From assembly GCA_949747745.1 (NCBI GenBank), contig CATKFT010000216.1, forward strand, positions 1-6,144: a stretch of 6,144 nucleotides of DNA. Direction: 5' to 3'. Below, one piece after another: positions 1-6,079 of the stretch (within the stretch, counting starts at the first letter, position 1; each line of letters starts with the position of its first letter). A program made the position numbers and the translations under genes. This DNA is from an uncultured Clostridia bacterium. Lineage in GTDB: Bacteria; Bacillota_A; Clostridia; TANB77; CAG-508. The notes beneath the pieces are model-generated. The model searched no databases. It was not told the origin of the DNA and was given only the letters and a program-made list of their open reading frames with translations.

Positions 1-64
1 ATAAAATTTTTTTATATGTATTTGAAATTAAATAATTTTATAAAATTTAAACTGAATTTCTTCC

Positions 65-117
65 CAGAGTAATCTCATGTAATATCAAAATTTGTAATAT
101 TTCATAAGATTACCCTG
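65..117. repeat. Long imperfect hairpin upstream of the metal exporter gene
   Basis: Bases 65-79 (CAGAGTAATCTCATG) pair with 103-117 (CATAAGATTACCCTG) at 13 of 15 positions. The helix continues inward through AATAT (81-85) against ATATT (97-101). It could be the terminator of a gene left of the window, because a T-run lies at 129-134, but that run is 11 bases past the stem, which is far for an intrinsic terminator. It could also be an operator or leader structure. It matches no riboswitch consensus that I recognise. Confidence 0.5.
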
Positions 118-183
118 ATTTCTTCAAGTTTTTTCTTGTTATTTTGTGAAAAATATGTTACTATTATAGTCATCTCAAAAAAA

Positions 184-213
184 TTAATTTTTAAATTAGA
201 ATGAATATATACT
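184..213 (+). promoter_or_regulatory. Candidate promoter for the metal exporter gene
   Basis: A -10-like hexamer TATACT (208-213) matches five of six consensus bases. The best -35 at normal spacing is only a poor TTAATT (184-189, 18-base spacer). A start site near 220 would give a leader of under 30 bases before the ATG at 247. A second possibility, with TTGTGA at 144-149 and TATAGT at 165-170, has a short 15-base spacer. The first is preferred because a palindrome sits on its -10 box. Confidence 0.35.
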
Positions 214-227
214 TTAATTTTAAAGTA
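210..227. promoter_or_regulatory. 8-2-8 palindrome, candidate operator
   Basis: TACTTTAA (210-217) and TTAAAGTA (220-227) are perfect inverted half-sites separated by TT. The site overlaps the candidate -10 and start site and ends 19 bases before the ATG of the exporter gene. This is a typical position for a repressor, possibly a metal-responsive one, although the half-site does not match an MntR, Fur or Zur box that I can name. A weaker 6-2-6 palindrome (TAATTT TT AAATTA) lies at 185-198 but is low complexity. Confidence 0.4.
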
Positions 228-246
228 ACATAGAAAGGACAATTAT

Positions 247-1110
247 ATGTTAGATATTTTAATAGACACTTTAATTGATGGAATAAAATTATTACCTTTT
301 TTATTTTTTGCATACCTAATAATGGAAATACTAGAACATAAAACAAGTAATAAAACTAAAAATATAATTCAAAAATCTGGCAAATTTGGACCATTACTTG
401 GTGGTATTTTAGGAATATTTCCACAATGTGGATTTTCCGCTATTTGCTCAAATTTGTATGCTGGTAGAGTTATTACTTTAGGAACTTTAATTTCAATATT
501 TTTATCAACTTCAGATGAAATGTTGCCAATTTTAATATCAGAATCTGCTCCTTTTGATGTTATATTAAAAATACTAGGTATAAAATTGATAATCGGAATA
601 ATTGCAGGTTTTATAGTAGATTTTGTTATACATTTAACCTGTAAAACAGAAAAAATAGAAGAAGAAAAAATTGGTGAAATATGCGAGCATGAACATTGTC
701 ATTGTGAAGAAGGAAGTATATTGAAATCTTCTTTAAATCATACACTAAGTATATTTATTTATATTTTAATAGTAACACTAATCTTAAATGTTTTAATACA
801 TCTAATTGGAGAAGAAGCATTATCTAGTTTAATACAAAAAAGTCCAATATTAGGACCTGTTATTGCAGGAATTATAGGCTTAATTCCAAATTGTGCTTCA
901 TCTGTAATTTTAACTCAACTATACCTTTCAAATGTAATTAGCATATCTACAATGATTTCAGGACTACTTGTAGGTACAGGTGTAGGAATACTTATTTTGT
1001 TTAGGGTAAATAAAAATGTAAAGGAAAATATAAAAATTGTAATTTTACTATATTCAATAGGAATAATTGCGGGAATTACCTTACAACTATGCGGTTTGCA
1101 CTTTTTTTAA
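247..1110 (+). CDS. Putative 10-TM heavy-metal (manganese/arsenic-type) exporter
   Basis: This 287-residue hydrophobic protein resembles the ArsP_2 family, annotated as putative manganese transporter or arsenic efflux protein; substrate assignment there is uncertain. It has two related halves, each with a glycine-rich helix ending in a Pro-polar-Cys motif: GGILGIFPQCGFSA (residues 52-65, Cys61) and AGIIGLIPNCASSV (207-220, Cys216). This suggests an inverted or duplicated transporter fold. STSDEMLP (87-94) adds polar residues between membrane segments. Between the halves lies a charged loop (about 131-165) with CEHEHCHC at 146-153, a likely metal-binding cluster. The start is set by AAAGGA (234-239), seven bases before the ATG. 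The stop codon overlaps the left arm of the terminator hairpin. The gene stands alone and converges on pflA. It is probably an inner-membrane exporter that relieves metal excess; the actual metal is inferred only. Confidence 0.8.
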   Translation: MLDILIDTLIDGIKLLPFLFFAYLIMEILEHKTSNKTKNIIQKSGKFGPLLGGILGIFPQCGFSAICSNLYAGRVITLGTLISIFLSTSDEMLPILISESAPFDVILKILGIKLIIGIIAGFIVDFVIHLTCKTEKIEEEKIGEICEHEHCHCEEGSILKSSLNHTLSIFIYILIVTLILNVLIHLIGEEALSSLIQKSPILGPVIAGIIGLIPNCASSVILTQLYLSNVISISTMISGLLVGTGVGILILFRVNKNVKENIKIVILLYSIGIIAGITLQLCGLHFF

Positions 1111-1138
1111 AAGCAATGTCTTTTAGGCATTGCTTTTT
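1109..1138 (+). terminator. Rho-independent terminator of the exporter gene, possibly bidirectional
   Basis: AAAAGCAATG (1109-1118) pairs perfectly with CATTGCTTTT (1128-1137), with a T·G and a C-G pair extending into a five-base loop and five T residues at 1134-1138. The stem begins inside the TAA stop of the exporter gene. pflA ends at 1145 on the other strand, so the same hairpin, read with a shorter T-run, may also end pflBA transcripts. Confidence 0.85.
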
Positions 1139-1144
1139 AGCTAT

Positions 1145-1877
1145 TTATATACTAAGTATTTCCTTTGCCCTACAAACATCCTCATCAGTTGCATTGGGCA
1201 CATTTTCTAACTCATACTCATATCCCAGGTCTTCCCATTTAAATTTTCCCATATTATGATAGTTCAAAATTTCTACTTTCTCCACTGTTTTTAAAGATTC
1301 AATAAAACTTTTTAATTTAAGTAAATCATCTAAATCATCAGTAATACCTGGAATTAATACTTGCCTAATCCATATAGGCTTTCCAATATCACTTAAATAC
1401 CTTGCAAAATCTAATTCTTTTTCGTTAGAAAAACCAACTAGTTCCTTACACTTGTCACTATTTATATGCTTTATATCTAACAAAAACAAATCTGTAAGCA
1501 AAATTAATTCCTTTAATTTATCAGTTAAACTAAACATTCCGTGATGTATCAATTGCTGTATGAATATCTCGTTTTTTCAATTCTTTAAACAAGGAAATTA
1601 AAAAATCCATTTGTAATAAAGGCTCCCCCCCAGTAATCGTAACTCCACCATTTGAAGCCTTAAAATAATTCATATAGTTTTCAATTTTGCTAACCAATTC
1701 TTCTAAAGTAATAACATCTCCCAAAGACGTATTCCAAGTATCTCTATTATGGCAATACTTACACCTTAAATGACACCCCTGCATAAATACAACAAACCTA
1801 AGCCCTGGACCATCAACCGTTCCCAATGTTTCAATAGAATGAACCCTTGCCATCGTATTTTTATCAAATTTTTCCAT
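1145..1877 (-). pseudogene. pflA: Pyruvate formate-lyase activating enzyme, interrupted by a +1 frameshift
   Basis: This radical SAM enzyme uses a [4Fe-4S] cluster and S-adenosylmethionine to make the glycyl radical on PflB. The first part (1877-1530) carries [17 protein letters not shown], the cluster motif CxxxCxxC (Cys35, Cys39, Cys42) and the SAM-binding TGGEP segment (82-86), then meets TAG at 1530-1532. The second part continues in the +1 frame to 1145 with LLDIKHI, WIRQVLIPGITDD and NYHNMGKFKW. The conserved DTSG sequence is restored by skipping one base, the C opposite position 1541 (TCA-C-GGA). The repaired protein has 243 residues, the normal family length. The start at 1877 has GGGAGG (1883-1888) five bases upstream; a second Met at residue 9 begins the conserved core. 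The usual HNPDTW reads HNRDTW here. It lies downstream of pflB. The break may be a real mutation, an assembly error, or frameshifting at a rare CGG codon. Confidence 0.85.
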
Positions 1878-1882
1878 CTGTG

Positions 1883-1927
1883 CCTCCCAAACCGTACAAA
1901 AACATTATAATAATATACCTCCCAAAC
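1883..1927 (-). repeat. Duplicated Shine-Dalgarno box, GTTTGGGAGG twice
   Basis: The minus strand carries GTTTGGGAGG at 1892-1883, where it is the pflA ribosome binding site, and again at 1927-1918, spaced 35 bases apart. The distal copy has an ATG 12 bases downstream at 1905, opening a 13-codon frame ([13 protein letters not shown], 1905-1864) that overlaps the pflA start out of frame. TTTGGGAG is also the reverse complement of CTCCCAAA, found on the same strand at 2050-2043 after pflB, so either copy could be sequestered in the mRNA. Confidence 0.6.
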
Positions 1928-1937
1928 TAGCATGAAG

Positions 1938-2043
1938 AAAGTAATATATTTTATTTTTGTAATGGAACCACAAACATCTGAGATGCTAGGAATACTTGTA
2001 AGTATCAGAAGTGGTACAATGAAAAAATCAAATATATTACTTT
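1938..2043. repeat. About 100-bp inverted-repeat element between pflB and pflA
   Basis: A perfect 14-bp terminal inverted repeat, AAAGTAATATATTT (1938-1951) and AAATATATTACTTT (2030-2043), closes the element. Inside it, the arms pair imperfectly up to ACCAC (1967-1971) against GTGGT (2011-2015). The loop holds two small hairpins: CATCTGAGATG (1975-1985) and ATACTTGTAAGTAT (1992-2005). The fold would be a long stem capped by a three-way junction. It has no coding potential. It could be a miniature inverted-repeat transposable element, or a folded mRNA segment that stabilises pflB message and tunes pflA. No clear target-site duplication is seen. Confidence 0.65.
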
Positions 2044-2051
2044 TTGGGAGC

Positions 2052-2066
2052 AGACTTATTAAGTCT
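2052..2066. repeat. Small palindrome overlapping the pflB stop codon
   Basis: AGACTTATTAAGTCT is an inverted repeat with six paired bases and a three-base loop. It overlaps the TAG stop of pflB (2065-2067). No T-run follows on the minus strand, so it is not a convincing terminator; read-through into pflA remains likely. Confidence 0.4.
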
Positions 2067-4299
2067 AAATCCTTTCATGTATAGTCCTATGAATAACATC
2101 AAGTTGTTGCTCACGAGTAAGCTTTGTAAAATGAACTGCATACCCAGACACTCTAATTGTAAGCTGTGGATACTTTTCAGGATGTTCCATAGCATCCTCA
2201 AGAAGTGCCCTATCAAACACATTAACATTAATGTGATGACCTTCCTGCATAAAATATCCATCAAGCATATTAACCAAATTCGTAGTTCTTGTACTTTCAT
2301 CCTTACCAAGAGTAGCAGGAGTTATAGAGAAAGTATAAGAAATACCATCCTCAGCATATTCATATGGAAGTTTTGCAACAGAATTCATAACAGCAAGAGC
2401 CCCATTTGTATCCCTTCCATGTAAAGGATTTGCCCCTGGACCAAATGGCTCTCCCTTTTTTCTTCCGTCTGGAGTATTACCAGTAGCCTTACCATATACA
2501 ACATTAGAAGTAATAGTAAGAACAGACATAGTAGTCTTCGCATTTCTATAAGTATTATATTTCTTAAGCTTATTCATAAAAATTTTAACTAAGCTTACAG
2601 CAATTTCATCTGCTCTTTCATCATCATTTCCGTATTTTGGATAATCTCCTTCTATCTCAAAATCCACACTAAGCCCTGTATCATCACGAATAGCCTTTAC
2701 TTTTGCATATTTTATAGCTGATAATGAATCAGAAACTACAGATAATCCTGCAATTCCACAAGCCATTGTCCTTAATATTTCCTTATCATGTAAAGCCATT
2801 TCAATTGCTTCATATGAATATTTATCATGCATATAATGAATAGCATTTAATGCTTTAATATAAATTTTAGCAACATAATCCATCATATTATCAAATTTTT
2901 CCATTACTTCTTCATAATTTAAATATTCACTCTTAATAGGCTCAAACTTAGGTGTAACTTGTTTTCCACTCATCTCATCTCTTCCGCCATTTATAGCATA
3001 AAGAAGAGTTTTTGCAAGATTACATCTTGCACCAAAAAACTGCATTTGCTTTCCAATTCTCATTGCAGAAACACAACATGCAATACCATAATCATCTCCC
3101 CAAAATCTTCTCATTAAATCATCATTTTCATATTGTATAGAAGATGTTTTTATAGATAAATCAGCGCAAAAATCTTTAAAAGATTTTGGTAACCTTGTAG
3201 ACCATAATACTGTCATATTTGGTTCTGGTGCAGGTCCTAAATTTACTAATGTATATAACATTCTATAAGAATTTTTAGTAACCAATGTCCTTCCATCTAT
3301 TCCCATACCACCAATAGACTCTGTTACCCATACAGGGTCACCACTAAATAACTCATCATATTCAGGTGTTCTTAAAAAACGCACCATTCTTAATTTCATA
3401 ACAAAGTGATCCATTAGTTCTTGTGCTTGTTCCTCAGTTAATACTCCATTTTTTAAATCTCTTTCTATATAAATATCTAGAAAAGTAGTAGTTCTACCAA
3501 GACTCATTGCAGCTCCATTTTGATCCTTTACTGCACCAAGATATGCAAAATATGTCCATTGTATTGCTTCTTTTGCATTACTTGCAGGTACGCAAATATC
3601 ATAACCATATTTACTTGCCATTACTTTCAAGCTTTCTAGAGCTAAAATCTGATCGTGAATCTCTTCACGTTCTTTTATTATTTCTTCTGTCAAATAATCA
3701 ACATTCAAGTTATCTAATTCTTCTTTTTTGTCATTTATTAAAGCATCTACACCATATAGTGCAACTCTTCTATAATCTCCTATTATTCTTCCACGTCCAT
3801 ATCCATCTGGAAGTCCTGTAATTAAGTGTGAACTTCTAGCAGCACGAATATCTTTTGTATATACACTAAATACTCCATCATTATGTGTTCTTCTAATAGA
3901 ATTAAATATTCTATCTACATCTGGATCTACTTTTTTTCCATAAGCTTCACAAGATTTCTCTACAATTTTTATACCTCCATATGGCATAATTGCTCTTTTT
4001 AATGGCTCATCTGTTTGAAGTCCTACTATTTGTTCTAATTCTTTATCTATATATCCTGCTTCATATGCTGAAATTCCTGAAATAGTTTTTGTATCTATAT
4101 CTAATACTCCACCATTTTCCTTTTCTTTTTTATATAATTCTAAAACTTTAGACCATAGTTTTTTTGTATTTTCAGTAGGTCCTACAAGGAAACTAGAATC
4201 TCCTTCATATGGTGTATAATTACTCTGCACAAAACTTCTTACGTCAATTTCATTTTGCCAATCTCCTTTTTTAAAACCTTCCCACTCTTTAAATTTCAT
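2065..4299 (-). CDS. pflB: Formate C-acetyltransferase (pyruvate formate-lyase)
   Basis: This cytosolic glycyl-radical enzyme converts pyruvate and CoA to acetyl-CoA and formate during anaerobic fermentation. The 744-residue length is normal. The catalytic pair Cys408-Cys409 sits in [20 protein letters not shown], and the radical site is Gly719 in RVSGYAV near the C-terminus. Family segments such as [17 protein letters not shown] (162-178), [13 protein letters not shown] (355-367) and [20 protein letters not shown] (606-625) are intact, so it is PFL proper rather than a diol dehydratase or other glycyl-radical relative. A strong AAAGGAGG (4306-4313) lies six bases before the ATG. pflA lies 187 bases downstream on the same strand, the usual activase neighbour. 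Unlike pflA, this gene shows no damage. Activity needs PflA, and the radical form is cleaved by oxygen. Confidence 0.97.
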   Translation of the reverse strand: MKFKEWEGFKKGDWQNEIDVRSFVQSNYTPYEGDSSFLVGPTENTKKLWSKVLELYKKEKENGGVLDIDTKTISGISAYEAGYIDKELEQIVGLQTDEPLKRAIMPYGGIKIVEKSCEAYGKKVDPDVDRIFNSIRRTHNDGVFSVYTKDIRAARSSHLITGLPDGYGRGRIIGDYRRVALYGVDALINDKKEELDNLNVDYLTEEIIKEREEIHDQILALESLKVMASKYGYDICVPASNAKEAIQWTYFAYLGAVKDQNGAAMSLGRTTTFLDIYIERDLKNGVLTEEQAQELMDHFVMKLRMVRFLRTPEYDELFSGDPVWVTESIGGMGIDGRTLVTKNSYRMLYTLVNLGPAPEPNMTVLWSTRLPKSFKDFCADLSIKTSSIQYENDDLMRRFWGDDYGIACCVSAMRIGKQMQFFGARCNLAKTLLYAINGGRDEMSGKQVTPKFEPIKSEYLNYEEVMEKFDNMMDYVAKIYIKALNAIHYMHDKYSYEAIEMALHDKEILRTMACGIAGLSVVSDSLSAIKYAKVKAIRDDTGLSVDFEIEGDYPKYGNDDERADEIAVSLVKIFMNKLKKYNTYRNAKTTMSVLTITSNVVYGKATGNTPDGRKKGEPFGPGANPLHGRDTNGALAVMNSVAKLPYEYAEDGISYTFSITPATLGKDESTRTTNLVNMLDGYFMQEGHHINVNVFDRALLEDAMEHPEKYPQLTIRVSGYAVHFTKLTREQQLDVIHRTIHERI

Positions 4300-4327
4300 A
4301 AAATGCCTCCTTTAATACTTTTCTATT

Positions 4328-4372
4328 ATTATATCCAGATTTTATAATAACATAAGAATTGTTTTTATGCAA
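4328..4372 (-). promoter_or_regulatory. Candidate promoter(s) of pflB
   Basis: On the minus strand TTGCAT (4372-4367) and TATTAT (4349-4344) are separated by 17 bases. A second, perfect -10 hexamer TATAAT (4333-4328) has no good -35. Either would give a short leader before the ribosome binding site at 4313-4306. No Rex-like TTGTTA half-site palindrome is seen here, so redox control cannot be read from the sequence. Confidence 0.45.
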
Positions 4373-4412
4373 TGCGTTTTTAGCTAATAAATTTAATCGT
4401 GAAGTGAAAATT

Positions 4413-4676
4413 TAATAAATGCTACTGTTCAAACTATATATAATTTACTAATTTTCTCAATTTGTTGAAACTCTAAATTTTTATTAAAATGTCTTAAAAT
4501 TGATTTTCACAATGAAAATTTTTATAGTCTGACCAGTAACTAATAAATGCTACTGTTCAGACTATATATAATTTATTAATTTTCTCAATGTGTTGAAATT
4601 CTAAATTTTTATTAAAATATCTTAAAATTGATTTTCTCAATGAAAATTTTTATAGTTTAAACAGTAACTAATAAAT
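4413..4676. repeat. Two tandem 128-bp repeats with MITE-like inner structure
   Basis: Units 4413-4540 and 4541-4668 are the same length and differ at 9 of 128 positions (about 93% identical). Each starts with TAATAAAT, which recurs a third time at 4669-4676. Between the TAATAAAT boundaries sit two 120-bp segments (4421-4540 and 4549-4668) whose ends are inverted repeats: GCTACTGTTCAAACTATA (4421-4438) against TATAGTCTGACCAGTAAC (4523-4540), and the equivalents in the second copy. This fits a non-autonomous element with 8-bp target duplication, later duplicated in tandem. There is no open frame of note. The pair occupies most of the gene-free stretch between pflB and the patatin gene, and the rest of that stretch is the pflB promoter. 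Confidence 0.75.
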
Positions 4677-4718
4677 ATATTTTCTACAACACCATTTATA
4701 TCTTCTTTATAGCATATT

Positions 4719-5567
4719 CTATAACAACCCTTTTATTTTATCTAAATTTTGCATAGCACATTCATATCCATATTTATAGCAACTGTCTAATTTTTTAGTA
4801 TCTAATAATCCTACTTTATCTGTATATACACTTAATACTAAATCACTCATTTCTAAGCTTTCTTCTGATATTTTGCTTCCCATTATATCTATTGTCTTCA
4901 TTACAATATCCATTATATTACTTTCCTCAGTAATAGGGTCTGCATCAAATTTTACTGCTATTACTCTATCTGCTCCTTGCTTTTTTACTTCATGTACTGG
5001 AATATTGTCTAGTGTCCCACCATCCATAAAAGCATGACTTTCAAATTCGCAAGGTGAGAACACTGCTGGAAAACTACTACTTGCCCTAACTGCTTTTCCA
5101 ACAGTTATATCTGTTATATATTGTTCTTTATTTTCCTCATTTTCTGGAATTTTATTTGTTATTACATATTCCTTGCCATTTGTTATATCAACTGTAGGTA
5201 TTACAATTGGCATTTCAATTTGTTCTATCTTTCTTATTCCTTTTTTATATGCTATTTTATTATAAACATTTTCTAAATTTTTACCAGATTTTAAGCCTTT
5301 AAGGCTTATTTTATTTTTCATAAGACTACCAATTCCAGAAATAATTGGTCCTGTACTTATTTCAACTAATTCATTGGAATATCTTTTAAATAATATGTAT
5401 ATATAATAAGGTGAATATCCCATAGCGTACAAGCTTGCAACTAAACTTCCTGCACTTGTTCCACCTATTACATCTATTTTTATATCATTGTCTTCTAATG
5501 CTTTTAATACTCCTGCATGGGCAATTCCTCTAATTCCTCCACCAGATAATGCAATTCCTAATTTCAT
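4719..5567 (-). CDS. Patatin-like phospholipase family protein
   Basis: This is a putative serine lipid acyl hydrolase of the patatin/RssA/YlbK type. The 282 residues show the whole active-site set: the oxyanion glycine loop GGGIRG (9-14), the nucleophile elbow GGTSAG with Ser38, and the catalytic aspartate Asp182 in the MDGGTLDNIP block. RASSSFPAVFSPCEF (161-175) is the conserved segment that follows the core. There is no signal peptide and no clear membrane helix, so it is probably cytosolic or membrane-associated. The start is set by AGGTGGT just upstream (5571-5577 region) and by the protein opening directly on the family sequence MKLGIALSGGG. It is a single gene with its own promoter; the natural lipid substrate is unknown. 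The next gene on this strand is pflB, beyond the tandem repeats, and no clear terminator is visible after the TAG at 4719. Confidence 0.92.
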   Translation of the reverse strand: MKLGIALSGGGIRGIAHAGVLKALEDNDIKIDVIGGTSAGSLVASLYAMGYSPYYIYILFKRYSNELVEISTGPIISGIGSLMKNKISLKGLKSGKNLENVYNKIAYKKGIRKIEQIEMPIVIPTVDITNGKEYVITNKIPENEENKEQYITDITVGKAVRASSSFPAVFSPCEFESHAFMDGGTLDNIPVHEVKKQGADRVIAVKFDADPITEESNIMDIVMKTIDIMGSKISEESLEMSDLVLSVYTDKVGLLDTKKLDSCYKYGYECAMQNLDKIKGLL

Positions 5568-5594
5568 TTTACCACCTACTTTTATTATGATAAT

Positions 5595-5610
5595 AATAGT
5601 ATTTACTATT
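5595..5610. promoter_or_regulatory. Palindrome at the patatin gene start site, candidate operator
   Basis: AATAGTA (5595-5601) and TACTATT (5604-5610) are perfect 7-base inverted half-sites separated by TT. The palindrome spans the predicted transcription start immediately downstream of the TATAAT box, where a bound repressor would block transcription. The regulator is unknown. Confidence 0.35.
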
Positions 5611-5611
5611 T

Positions 5612-5640
5612 ATTATATGTTTAAACAAAGTTTATGGTAA
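5612..5640 (-). promoter_or_regulatory. Promoter of the patatin-like gene
   Basis: On the minus strand TTACCA (5640-5635, four of six consensus bases) and a perfect TATAAT (5617-5612) are separated by exactly 17 bases. The predicted start site near 5605 gives a leader of about 38 bases ahead of the ATG at 5567. Confidence 0.6.
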
Positions 5641-5712
5641 TTTTGTTACTATTTAAAATTTCTTTTTTCTTACATTATTTTCTGCATTAAACTGCTAATT
5701 TTAGACAAATTA

Positions 5713-5755
5713 AAAATTGCTGTACTCATTTATACTATTGAGTTACAGCAATTTT
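5713..5755 (-). terminator. Terminator of the ssb-rpsR operon
   Basis: AAAATTGCTGTACTCA (5713-5728) pairs with TGAGTTACAGCAATTTT (5739-5755) along the whole arm with one bulged base, closing a 10-base loop. On the minus strand the stem ends in a run of five T (5716-5712). It lies 11 bases after the rpsR stop, so it ends the ribosomal operon and separates it from the patatin gene. The plus-strand reading also has four T at 5752-5755. Confidence 0.88.
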
Positions 5756-5766
5756 ATTATACTTTA

Positions 5767-6054
5767 TTAGTTTTCAGCATAAGGTAACATTGCAATATGT
5801 CTACATCTTTTTACTGCTATTGTTATATCTCTTTGATGTTTTGCACATGCTCCTGTTGCTCTTCTTGGTAAAATTTTACCTTTTTCATTAATGAATTTTT
5901 TTAATTGGTCTGGATTTTTATAATCTAAAACAAAATCTTTGTCACTGCAAAGTGCACAAACTTTTTTTCTCATTTTTCTAAATTTTGGATTATAATCCTC
6001 ATCACCATTATTCATTCTATTATTTCTTTTATTATTTTGCTTTTTATCAGCCAT
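5767..6054 (-). CDS. rpsR: 30S ribosomal protein S18
   Basis: S18 binds 16S rRNA in the platform of the small subunit together with S6. The 95-residue protein has a basic, Asn-rich N-terminal tail (1-32) followed by the conserved S18 core, including [17 protein letters not shown] (59-75) and the C-terminal MLPY (89-92). Four potential zinc ligands are kept: Cys33, Cys36, Cys70 and His73, so this is the zinc-binding form. The chosen start (MADKK) has AGGGGG at 6065-6070, ten bases upstream. The same frame stays open to the window edge, but the upstream bases encode the ssb C-terminus in another frame, so the longer start is wrong. It lies 25 bases after ssb and before a strong terminator, as the last gene of the rpsF-ssb-rpsR operon. 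Confidence 0.97.
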   Translation of the reverse strand: MADKKQNNKRNNRMNNGDEDYNPKFRKMRKKVCALCSDKDFVLDYKNPDQLKKFINEKGKILPRRATGACAKHQRDITIAVKRCRHIAMLPYAEN

Positions 6055-6079
6055 TTTTTCTTTTCCCCCTATCTTTGTT

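Noticed and set aside
1..246. yybP-ykoY manganese riboswitch ahead of the exporter
   Set aside because: The conserved GGGGAGUA-type segment and paired loops of that class are missing.
1938..2043. Hammerhead ribozyme or other known small ribozyme
   Set aside because: A CTGATA segment exists, but the CUGANGA and GAAA core needed for a hammerhead is absent on both strands.
1878..2064. ZTP (pfl-motif) riboswitch between pflB and pflA
   Set aside because: None of the conserved pfl-motif sequence blocks are present, and the element lies downstream of pflB rather than in a leader.
2037..2424. Open frames on both strands overlapping the 3' end of pflB
   Set aside because: They are alternative-frame readings of conserved pflB codons, with no plausible protein features or binding sites of their own.
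3507..3821. Plus-strand open frame of about 104 codons antisense to pflB
   Set aside because: The Leu/His-rich translation is typical of the antisense of an AT-rich gene, and it lies wholly within pflB.
4413..4676. CRISPR array
   Set aside because: There are only two 128-bp units, with no short repeat and unique spacer pattern and no cas genes nearby.
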